Of a stretch of DNA of 13,432 nucleotides, positions 7,149 to 13,432 are shown piece by piece (position 1 is the stretch's first letter; the number at the start of each line of letters is the position of its first letter). The position numbers were made by a program, and so were the translations under genes. Source of the DNA: an uncultured Litorilinea sp. (GTDB lineage: Bacteria; Chloroflexota; Anaerolineae; Caldilineales; Caldilineaceae); assembly GCA_946885925.1 (NCBI GenBank), contig CAMPHP010000016.1:1-13432 (forward strand). Direction: 5' to 3'. Below the pieces are notes generated by a model, which was given only the letters and a program-made list of their open reading frames with translations, was not told the DNA's origin and did no database searches.

Positions 7149-8474
7149 ATGAAAGCGCGCACACGCAATTCATTGTGGATCATCATTGGCATAGCGGCAT
7201 TGGTCATAGCGGGTGGGACTTGGCTAACCTTTCGTTTCTGGCCCCGTTCTCCCTGGACAGATACCGAAATTGCCATGCTGCGCTCGCTCTGGATCGGAAG
7301 TCTGCCAGCTCTACCAGCAGACCCTTCCAATCAATACGGTGATGACATGGCTGCTGCGGCATTGGGACAAAAGTTCTTCTTCGATACTCGTTTTAGTGCC
7401 AATGGGCAGGTGGCTTGTGCCACCTGCCACATTCCACAATTGATGTTCCAGGACAGCAAACCTCTATCCGAGGGCGTTGGCATCACCAACCGGCGCGCCA
7501 TGCCAATTGCCGGTACAGCCTATAGCCCTTGGCTCTTCTGGGATGGGCGCAAAGACAGCCAGTGGGCACAGGCGCTGGGACCATTGGAAAGCCCGGTGGA
7601 GCATGGCGGAGACCGCACCTACTATGTTCATCTCTTGGCAGAACATTACAAGAACGAGTATGAAGCGATCTTTGGCCCGCTACCCGACTTAGCCCCCCTC
7701 CCCTTGCATGCTGGCCCTGTGGCAGACCCGGACGCGACTGCGGCTTGGGAGACGTTGATGCCAGATCAACAAGAGGCAATCAATCGTGCCTTTGCCAATA
7801 TGGGAAAGGCAATTGCAGCCTATGAACGACAGATCATGCCCGGCCCTTCACGCTTTGACCACTATGTAGAGGCATTGTTGCAGGAAGATCGGGCAGCGAT
7901 GAATGCTGCCTTAACGCCGGAGGAGGTTGCAGGTTTGCGCCTCTTTATTGGCAAAGCAGACTGCACCCAATGTCACAATGGGCCGCTCTTTACAGATAAT
8001 CACTTCCATAACACCGGCATCCCTGCCGTGCCAGGCTTGCCAGAGGATCTGGGACGAGCTACCGGCGCACAGCAAGTGCTTGCAGATGAATTCAACTGTC
8101 TTGGCCCCTACAGCGATGCCACTCCCGACGATTGCGCCGAGTTGCGCTATATGGTGGCAGAAGGACATGAACTGGTGCGCCAGTATAAGCCACCATCCTT
8201 GCGTGATGTGGCAGAGCGCGCCCCTTATATGCATGCAGGGCAGTTTGCTACGCTGGCAGAGGTCGTGCAGCACTACAACCAAGCGCCAGAAGCACCCGCT
8301 GGTCATAGCGAACTGCATGCATTGAACTTGACGCAGGAAGAACTAGACCAACTTGTCGCATTCTTGCAGAGCCTAAGCGGCCCGCTTATCACGCCATCAG
8401 AACAGATAGCTATCGAGCTAACCCATGAGGAGTCACCCGATCTCGATTCAGCCAGTGAAGGCAGTGAGGAGTAA
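7149..8474 (+). CDS. Membrane-anchored dihaem cytochrome c peroxidase / MauG-type protein
   Basis: The protein has 441 residues from the ATG at 7149, chosen because AAGGTGGAG (7138-7146) directly precedes it; an in-frame ATG at 7119 has no such site. A membrane helix (about 8-30) anchors it outside the cytoplasm. Two c-type haem sites are present: CATCH (90-94) and CTQCH (272-276). The flanking motifs are those of the CcpA/MauG family: GQKFFFDTRFSANGQVAC (73-90), NRRAMPIAGTAYSPWLFWDG (114-133), LGPLESPVEHGG (143-154), and APYMHAGQFATLAEVVQHYN (358-377), which includes Met361, a candidate axial ligand. An insert with Cys317 and Cys329 may form a disulfide. Members reduce H2O2 or oxidise a partner protein or metal. 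The Glu/Ser-rich C-terminal tail (about 426-441) is extra. It is coupled to the next small gene. Confidence 0.93.
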   Translation: MKARTRNSLWIIIGIAALVIAGGTWLTFRFWPRSPWTDTEIAMLRSLWIGSLPALPADPSNQYGDDMAAAALGQKFFFDTRFSANGQVACATCHIPQLMFQDSKPLSEGVGITNRRAMPIAGTAYSPWLFWDGRKDSQWAQALGPLESPVEHGGDRTYYVHLLAEHYKNEYEAIFGPLPDLAPLPLHAGPVADPDATAAWETLMPDQQEAINRAFANMGKAIAAYERQIMPGPSRFDHYVEALLQEDRAAMNAALTPEEVAGLRLFIGKADCTQCHNGPLFTDNHFHNTGIPAVPGLPEDLGRATGAQQVLADEFNCLGPYSDATPDDCAELRYMVAEGHELVRQYKPPSLRDVAERAPYMHAGQFATLAEVVQHYNQAPEAPAGHSELHALNLTQEELDQLVAFLQSLSGPLITPSEQIAIELTHEESPDLDSASEGSEE

Positions 8475-8476
8475 GT

Positions 8477-8704
8477 ATGTATTGTGAATTTCGCGTGCGG
8501 GGCCATCTCACATCCATATGGACCGACTGGCTGGGTGACATCACCATCACGAACCTTGCAAGTGAGGAGACACTGCTTAGCGGGCACATAGCTGATCAAG
8601 CAGTGCTGCTTGGGGTTATCAACCAACTCCATGCCATGAATATTCACATACTCTCGATCACATACGAGGACGACCCGACTCCGCCATTAGACAGAAGTGA
8701 GTGA
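8477..8704 (+). CDS. Small uncharacterised protein coupled to the dihaem peroxidase
   Basis: This 75-residue protein has its GAGGAG ribosome binding site (8466-8471) inside the last codons of the peroxidase gene. Only 2 nt separate the two reading frames, so translation is almost certainly coupled. It is acidic, soluble-looking and without a signal peptide or Cys pair; visible segments include GHLTSIWTDWLGDITITNL (9-27) and LLSGHIADQAVLLGVINQLH (33-52). This resembles a widespread family of short uncharacterised proteins (from memory: LSGxxxDQAxLxGLLNxxRxLGxxLLSV); I know no function. Its 3' end overlaps the convergent phosphotransferase pseudogene by 18 bp. Such proteins occur beside unrelated genes, so membership in the redox unit is uncertain. 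Confidence 0.75.
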   Translation: MYCEFRVRGHLTSIWTDWLGDITITNLASEETLLSGHIADQAVLLGVINQLHAMNIHILSITYEDDPTPPLDRSE

Positions 8705-9054
8705 TGGCATATCAGCACTCTTCAGCATATAGCGCAAGAAATCCTGGAGTCCGTCACTCACTTCTGCTTGCACCAGCGGCTCAAGGTTCTCCACGATATG
8801 CAGATAACTCACCGCATGGTGGAGGGCTGTTACGTGCTTCGCAACCTCCCACGCCTCCAACAGCCGTTGTGGTGACTCATACGCGGACCACGCTGCTAGA
8901 TAGGTATGATGTCATCTCCTGCATGCACGTTGGGCAGCATCCAGCCTTCATCTGTGGGCAATAGCAGTATGGCTGTTCGCTCGACATTGGGTAAGATGGC
9001 ATAGAGGTGCATCACCCATGGCGTCTGTTCTGGCTCACCTGCAGAATCACTCAT
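8687..9054 (-). pseudogene. Phosphotransferase-family (APH-like) gene with large internal deletion and frame change
   Basis: An ATG at 9054 with GAAGG (9061-9065) starts a 52-codon frame that stops at 8896-8898; it contains TPWVMHLYAILPNVERTAIL (11-30) and EGWMLPNV (36-43). In another frame (about 8905 to the TAA at 8687-8689) follow TYLAAWSAYESPQRLLEAWE, then KHVTALHHAVSYLHIVENLE and DFLRYML. From memory the first piece matches the N-terminus, and the second the last ~70 residues, of phosphotransferase family proteins (aminoglycoside/choline-kinase-like fold) of about 340-370 residues in this kind of bacterium. About 200 or more middle residues, including the HGDxHxxN catalytic loop, are missing, so it should be inactive. 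The start is 18 nt after the DinB-like stop, so it was the second gene of that operon. Confidence 0.75.
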
Positions 9055-9072
9055 AGCAGACCTTCACAGAAA

Positions 9073-10080
9073 TTATGAGTCATCGCTCCGGTTTCGCGCC
9101 GCCTCTGATTCCAACATTCCAGCCCGAAAAGCCCAGATCTGTGCTGCATGTTCCGCTTCGTGAACACTAATCTCATAGAGGAAGCAGGACATCACCCCTG
9201 GCCCTCCCCACGTCAGCCCTTCACTACGCAGATCCGCTTCGCTGGCGCGATCAAACAGACGCATAATGCGCCGGTGCTCGGTTGTCAAGCCATCGGCAAT
9301 CTCAATCAGCGTAAGATTCGCCCGTGCCGCCATAAGCCGGTCATTCATGGAAGCCATGCTATCCCCTTCCATCCATGACCATTCAGCGATGGCAGCTGGG
9401 TCGGGTTCGGGCCATTGCTTTAACAGCTTGGCGCAATACTCATTCCAACTTAACACATGGGCCAGCACATCGCGGATTGACCAGGTGCCACAGACCTGCG
9501 TAGACAACATTGTCTCTTCTGCCAACCCAGCGATACTATTCATCAGATTATCATGTTGCTCGACCATGAGCGTACGCAGCCCTGCCCGCCCCCAGCGATC
9601 CAGCGAACCGCAGTAGGCTTGAATCTCGCGGCGGTGCGTCCGCACATGGTGTGCCATATGCTGCAACTGCTTGAGTACAGAAAACTGATTACCACCCTCT
9701 TGATACACTTGTATGAGCACATCGGGCGATAGCGCACGGGCGAACTCTACCAAACGTTGGCGTGCTATTTTGGCCGCTTGCTCGACTTCATCCCAGGGAC
9801 GGTCAGCATCTTCCATCGCGCGGGCATCATTGTCAATGAGCGGTCGCGCATACCCTGCCCGCGAGTTGCCCGCCAAGGCTGCTTGCATACGCGCGAGTTG
9901 ATACTCATCCCAAAAGGCAAGATGGGCCACAAGCGCCTTGGCTGTCCACCCTGACCCAAGTTGTGCAGTTTCGATCTCTGCTGGCTCCATCTCGGCCAAG
10001 GTCTCCCAAAAGAGATAGGCCGAATAGTCTAGTTCATCAGCCAGTTCGGCTGGCGCGGGGATCGTTTGTGCGTCACCCAT
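9073..10080 (-). CDS. Tandem DinB-like (DinB/YfiT superfamily) four-helix-bundle protein
   Basis: At 335 residues this is twice the usual length of one DinB/YfiT-type domain, and two copies are visible. Copy 1 (about 10-165) has GWTAKALVAHLAFWDEYQ (44-61, His53) and HMAHHVRTHRREIQAY (141-156, His145 and His149). Copy 2 (about 168-325) has TWSIRDVLAHVLSWNEY (199-215, His208) and EISVHEAEHAAQIWAFRAGM (303-322, His307 and His311). Both therefore keep the three-His metal site (H, then HxxxH) of this superfamily, whose known members are thiol- or glutathione-analogue S-transferases, hydrolases, or damage-induced proteins of unknown activity. It is cytosolic. The start has an excellent AGGT/GGAGG site (10086-10091, GGAGGT), 5 nt upstream. 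It heads an operon with the decayed phosphotransferase gene. Confidence 0.85.
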   Translation of the reverse strand: MGDAQTIPAPAELADELDYSAYLFWETLAEMEPAEIETAQLGSGWTAKALVAHLAFWDEYQLARMQAALAGNSRAGYARPLIDNDARAMEDADRPWDEVEQAAKIARQRLVEFARALSPDVLIQVYQEGGNQFSVLKQLQHMAHHVRTHRREIQAYCGSLDRWGRAGLRTLMVEQHDNLMNSIAGLAEETMLSTQVCGTWSIRDVLAHVLSWNEYCAKLLKQWPEPDPAAIAEWSWMEGDSMASMNDRLMAARANLTLIEIADGLTTEHRRIMRLFDRASEADLRSEGLTWGGPGVMSCFLYEISVHEAEHAAQIWAFRAGMLESEAARNRSDDS

Positions 10081-10476
10081 CCGTGACCTCCACCGTCGTT
10101 ATCATTGTTATTACCCTTGCTGTTTTCAAACGCTGCATTAGCCAGCACCTTGAAATACGCAACCCAAAGTTGCCGCTTTTGGATAATGGTCTGCTCTCTG
10201 CTCTGTCACCCCGCAGGGGTCTCGCTGCTCTGTCACCCCGTAGGGGTCTCTCTGCCGCAATTCAAGAGAAGAGTCTAGAGCATGGCAAAAGCAAGCATCA
10301 ACTTAATTGGAGCTAGGTTACTGCATCTTTCGCCACTATACCTTATCCTTTTCCTGTTGAGCAATCGACCTCTGCAAGGATCTTTAGACTTGCTATACAG
10401 GTAATTTCTCAATACCATTGTGATGCTTAGTATGGCAACGATCGATGGTTCAGTAATTTTTTATACAACACACATT
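10081..10476. other. Divergent intergenic region between DinB-like gene and uvrA
   Basis: About 400 bp without a gene. It contains two 27-bp tandem repeats (10200-10253) and otherwise low-structure, more A/T-rich sequence towards uvrA. On the minus strand, upstream of the DinB-like gene, TTGAAA (near 10128) with A/T-rich sequence 17-20 nt later is a weak promoter candidate. I see no small ORF with a ribosome binding site. Confidence 0.5.
10200..10253. repeat. Two tandem 27-bp repeats of the CTCTGTCACCCC element
   Basis: Units 10200-10226 and 10227-10253 are each 27 nt and differ at only two positions. Each contains GCTCTGTCACCCC, then a 2-nt variable centre and AGGGGT, which forms a small 5-bp hairpin (ACCCC/GGGGT). 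The left part is identical to the hairpin at 4802-4822. Two units with no spacer is not a CRISPR. It looks like a dispersed intergenic palindromic (REP-like) element. Confidence 0.75.
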
Positions 10477-10505
10477 CGGCGCGCGAGAGTTGCAATCGCG
10501 CGCCG
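10477..10505. repeat. Perfect 10-bp inverted repeat around the uvrA -35 box
   Basis: CGGCGCGCGA (10477-10486) and TCGCGCGCCG (10496-10505) are perfect complements separated by GAGTTGCAA. The loop holds the TTGCAA -35 hexamer (10490-10495). The structure could be a regulator binding site at the promoter, or chance in GC-rich DNA; ten perfect pairs make chance unlikely. Confidence 0.55.
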
Positions 10506-10518
10506 GTTCACGTACAAT
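10490..10518 (+). promoter_or_regulatory. uvrA promoter (sigma-A type)
   Basis: TTGCAA (10490-10495) and TACAAT (10513-10518) are spaced by exactly 17 nt, five of six matches at -10 and four of six at -35. Transcription should start near 10525, giving a leader of about 58 nt to the ATG at 10583. Confidence 0.7.
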
Positions 10519-10530
10519 AGCAGACTGAAA

Positions 10531-10542
10531 GAACACACGTTC
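10531..10542. promoter_or_regulatory. SOS box (LexA/DinR type) upstream of uvrA
   Basis: GAACACACGTTC matches the Gram-positive SOS box core GAAC-N4-GTTC, and its centre ACAC fits the RNRY of the Bacillus consensus CGAACRNRYGTTYC. Only the outermost bases differ. It lies just downstream of the predicted start site, at about +7 to +18, where a bound repressor would block transcription. Together with the identity of the gene behind it, this is good evidence for LexA control. Confidence 0.7.
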
Positions 10543-10582
10543 GATTCTGGCTCATTGCCTGAGACGGAGGAGATCATCAGAC

Positions 10583-13432
10583 ATGGCTTTAGATAAACTC
10601 ATCGTACGCGGTGCCCGCGAACACAATCTAAAAGATGTTCACCTAGAGATCCCGCGCGACAAGTTGGTGGTCATCACCGGCCTCAGTGGTAGCGGCAAGA
10701 GCAGCTTAGCTTTCGACACCATCTATGCCGAAGGACAGCGGCGCTATGTAGAGTCTCTCTCGGCCTATGCGCGCCAGTTCTTGGGATTGATGGAAAAACC
10801 AAATGTGGATCAGATCGAAGGACTCAGTCCTGCGATCTCTATCGACCAAAAAGGATCAGGACGCAACCCGCGCTCTACCGTAGGCACGGTCACAGAAGTC
10901 TATGACTATCTGCGTTTGCTCTTTGCGCGTGTCGGCCAGCCCCACTGTCCCGAATGTGGCGAACCCATCGCCCAACAATCTGCCTCGCAGATTGTGGACA
11001 GCATTATGGAGATGCCGGAAGGCGCTCGTATCTTGATTCTTGCGCCCCTCATTAAAGATCGCAAAGGGCAACACAAGAATGTCCTCGAAGACCTACAAAA
11101 ACAGGGCTATGTCCGCGTACGCGTCAATGGCGAAATCTATGAGGTGACGGAAGTCCCTGAATTAGATCGCTACAAGATGCACACGATTGAAGCAGTTATT
11201 GACCGGCTCATCGTACACCATGCCGAGCCTGATCCGGACAATCCCGATGTGATGGGGCCTGACCTGGCGCGCCTCAGCGATTCAGTAGAGACTGCACTGC
11301 GTCTGGGTGAAGGGGTCATGATCTTGTCAGATGTGAGTGACCGTGACAACCCTGTTGATCGCACATATAGCGAACACTTTTCTTGTATCAAATGTGGCAC
11401 CAGCCTGCCAGAGATCGAGCCGCGCACCTTTTCCTTTAATAGTCCCCACGGCGCTTGCCCAACCTGTACAGGGTTAGGGACATTGCAGGAGTTTGACCCA
11501 GAGTTAATTCTCGATGACGAGTTAAGTTTGGCAGATGGCGCGGTAATCCCCTGGCGGCGGCATAATGAAGATGACAGTGATGGCTATTATGGGCAGCTAC
11601 TCCAGGCAGTAGGGCGGCAATTTGCCATTCCTTTTAACGTGCCGCTAAAAGAGTTGAGTTCCAAGCAGCGCGACATCATTCTCTATGGCCCGCCGCGCAA
11701 ACAGGAAAAAGTACGTATCGAGTACAAGACCAGTGGCGGCGACCATCGCTATTATGAAACTGGCTTTAACGGCGTCATTGCCAATTTACAGCGGCGCTAT
11801 CAGGAGACCAGCAGCGAATATATCCGCGCTAAGTTAGAAGAATATATGAGCCTGCGTCCATGCCCAACATGTAACGGCAAGCGATTGCGCCCGGAAGCAT
11901 TGGCAGTGCTCATTGATGGCAAAAACATCTATGAAGTAACCAACCGGCCCGTAGGCGACACCCTAGCCTGGGTGCAACGGCTGCAAGGCGAAACGCCAGA
12001 TGACGCAAGCAGCGTCAATGGCAATGGTCATCCCGCACCCAGCCCGCTCACCCCGCGCCAACAGGCCATCGCCCAACAGGTGTTAAAAGAGATTGCAGCG
12101 CGGCTCAGATTTATGTTCAACGTTGGTCTGGACTATTTAACATTGAACCGCACCGCAGTCACCCTTTCCGGTGGGGAATCCCAGCGTATCCGGCTGGCAA
12201 CGCAGATCGGTAGCCAGTTGATGGGTGTGCTTTATATTTTGGATGAACCGAGCATCGGTTTGCACCAGCGCGACAATGCACGGCTGATTGAGACATTGCA
12301 GGGAATGCGCAATCTGGGCAATACGGTGTTGGTGGTGGAACATGACGAAGACACGATCCGCGCTGCCGACTGGGTTGTGGACATGGGGCCAGGTGCAGGA
12401 GAGCATGGCGGGCATGTCGTCTGTTCACTTCCCCAAGAGGAGTTCATCCACTCACCCGAAAGTCTGACTGCCCAGTACTTACGCGGCGAGAGGCGCATTG
12501 AAGTGCCTACCGAGCGGCGTGAAGGCAATGGCAATTATCTAACGGTCCGGGGTGCCAAAGAGAACAACCTGCGTAACGTAGATGTACAGATTCCCTTGGG
12601 CAAATTTGTGGCAGTTACGGGTGTCAGCGGCAGCGGGAAGTCAACGTTGGTTGTAGACGTTCTATATAAGCGACTAGCCCAACTGATGTACCGCGCAAAA
12701 GATCGTCCTGGTAAGCATGATTTGATCGAAGGCGTTGAGTACATCGACAAGGTTATTGACATTGACCAAAGTCCGATTGGCCGCACGCCGCGCAGCAATC
12801 CTGCTACCTACGTCGGACTCTTCACCTACCTGCGTGAACTCTACGCCAGCCTGCCCGAAGCCAAGATTCGTGGCTACAAGCCGGGGCGCTTTAGCTTCAA
12901 CATCAAAGGGGGGCGTTGCGAGACCTGCCAGGGTGACGGCATTATCCGCATTGAGATGCAGTTCTTGCCCGATGTCTATGTTCCCTGTGAAGAGTGTAAG
13001 GGTAGACGCTATAACCGGGAGACATTGGAGATCAAGTTCCGTGGCAAGTCGATTGCTGATGCGTTGGAGATGACTGTAGAAGAAGCACTAGAGTTCTTCC
13101 AGAACATCCCACGCATTCGCAACAAGCTAGAAACGCTCAACGCGGTTGGCCTAGGTTATGTGAAATTAGGACAGCCAGCAACTACCCTCTCCGGCGGTGA
13201 GGCACAGCGTATCAAGTTGAGTAAGGAACTGAGCCGCCGCGCCACAGGCAACACCTTCTACATCTTGGATGAACCGACAACGGGTCTCCACTTTGAAGAT
13301 GTACGCAAGCTGCTGCTCGTGCTGCACGAACTGGTTAATATGGGCAATACGGTCTTGGTCATTGAGCACAACTTGGATGTGATCAAGAGTTGTGACTGGC
13401 TGATCGACATGGGGCCGGAGGGGGGCAACAAG
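10583..13432 (+). CDS. uvrA: UvrA, excinuclease ABC subunit A (C-terminal end outside window)
   Basis: The frame is open for 950 codons to the window edge; a UvrA is usually about 940-960 residues, so only some 20-40 are missing (the sequence breaks at MGPEGGNK). UvrA dimers scan DNA for bulky lesions and load UvrB in nucleotide excision repair in the cytoplasm. Two ABC ATPase modules are complete. Module 1 has Walker [10 protein letters not shown] (33-41), signature LSGGESQRI (528-536) and Walker [10 protein letters not shown] (about 553-561). Module 2 has Walker [10 protein letters not shown] (680-688), signature LSGGEAQRI (869-877) and LDEPTTGLH after it. Cys pairs for zinc are at 122/125 with 427/430, at 268/271 with 292/295, and at 779/782 with 802/805. 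The start follows GGAGGAGA (about 10567-10574). A small Asn/Gly/Pro/Ser insert (about 473-490) is the only oddity. Preceded by a promoter and SOS box. Confidence 0.98.
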   Translation, partial: MALDKLIVRGAREHNLKDVHLEIPRDKLVVITGLSGSGKSSLAFDTIYAEGQRRYVESLSAYARQFLGLMEKPNVDQIEGLSPAISIDQKGSGRNPRSTVGTVTEVYDYLRLLFARVGQPHCPECGEPIAQQSASQIVDSIMEMPEGARILILAPLIKDRKGQHKNVLEDLQKQGYVRVRVNGEIYEVTEVPELDRYKMHTIEAVIDRLIVHHAEPDPDNPDVMGPDLARLSDSVETALRLGEGVMILSDVSDRDNPVDRTYSEHFSCIKCGTSLPEIEPRTFSFNSPHGACPTCTGLGTLQEFDPELILDDELSLADGAVIPWRRHNEDDSDGYYGQLLQAVGRQFAIPFNVPLKELSSKQRDIILYGPPRKQEKVRIEYKTSGGDHRYYETGFNGVIANLQRRYQETSSEYIRAKLEEYMSLRPCPTCNGKRLRPEALAVLIDGKNIYEVTNRPVGDTLAWVQRLQGETPDDASSVNGNGHPAPSPLTPRQQAIAQQVLKEIAARLRFMFNVGLDYLTLNRTAVTLSGGESQRIRLATQIGSQLMGVLYILDEPSIGLHQRDNARLIETLQGMRNLGNTVLVVEHDEDTIRAADWVVDMGPGAGEHGGHVVCSLPQEEFIHSPESLTAQYLRGERRIEVPTERREGNGNYLTVRGAKENNLRNVDVQIPLGKFVAVTGVSGSGKSTLVVDVLYKRLAQLMYRAKDRPGKHDLIEGVEYIDKVIDIDQSPIGRTPRSNPATYVGLFTYLRELYASLPEAKIRGYKPGRFSFNIKGGRCETCQGDGIIRIEMQFLPDVYVPCEECKGRRYNRETLEIKFRGKSIADALEMTVEEALEFFQNIPRIRNKLETLNAVGLGYVKLGQPATTLSGGEAQRIKLSKELSRRATGNTFYILDEPTTGLHFEDVRKLLLVLHELVNMGNTVLVIEHNLDVIKSCDWLIDMGPEGGNK

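Noticed and set aside
8701..8964. Plus-strand 87-codon open frame
   Set aside because: It lies antisense to the phosphotransferase remnant, has no ribosome binding site and shows a low-complexity composition; the minus strand explains the region.
9073..10080. dinB DNA polymerase IV
   Set aside because: The name DinB here refers to the DinB/YfiT four-helix-bundle superfamily; no polymerase motifs are present.
10200..10253. Possible CRISPR array
   Set aside because: There are only two units with no spacer between them and no cas genes nearby.

Overview
The window looks like a chromosomal segment of a Chloroflexota-type bacterium (inference). It has moderately high GC, a very large stand-alone MalT-type LuxR regulator, a PQQ-dehydrogenase-like lipoprotein with a Pro/Thr linker, a tandem DinB-like protein, and a gene order (DJ-1, FixH-like, dihaem peroxidase, small protein) that I do not recognise from proteobacterial genomes. 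There are no rRNA or tRNA genes, no CRISPR array, and no intact mobile element.

Layout. Bases 1-858 (minus) hold the 5' part of a lipoprotein related to PQQ-dependent sugar/sorbosone dehydrogenases, cut by the window edge. A terminator-like hairpin separates it from an NAD(P)H-dependent FMN reductase (946-1512, minus). After a gene-free stretch comes a 904-residue MalT-like LuxR regulator (2008-4722, plus). The next gap carries two perfect hairpins and a 12-bp palindrome with phased direct repeats. It leads into a plus-strand cluster at 5057-8704: a membrane-anchored DJ-1/PfpI protein with a degenerate second DJ-1-like half, a membrane-anchored FixH/YtkA-like protein, an anchored dihaem cytochrome c peroxidase/MauG-type protein, and a small uncharacterised protein whose ribosome binding site overlaps the peroxidase stop. 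The set looks like an extracytoplasmic redox or metal-handling unit. The order and anchoring are visible in the sequence; the joint function is inference.

Converging on this cluster from the minus strand is a small operon: a tandem-domain DinB-like protein (9073-10080), followed by a decayed phosphotransferase gene (8687-9054). The decayed gene keeps only its N-terminal and C-terminal ends, in two frames, with most of its middle missing.

The last region is a divergent gap with two 27-bp tandem repeats related to the hairpin at 4802. It also holds a well-formed promoter and a Bacillus-type SOS box (GAAC-N4-GTTC) immediately upstream of uvrA. uvrA (10583 to the window end) lacks only its extreme C-terminus. 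The SOS box predicts LexA/DinR control of excision repair here.
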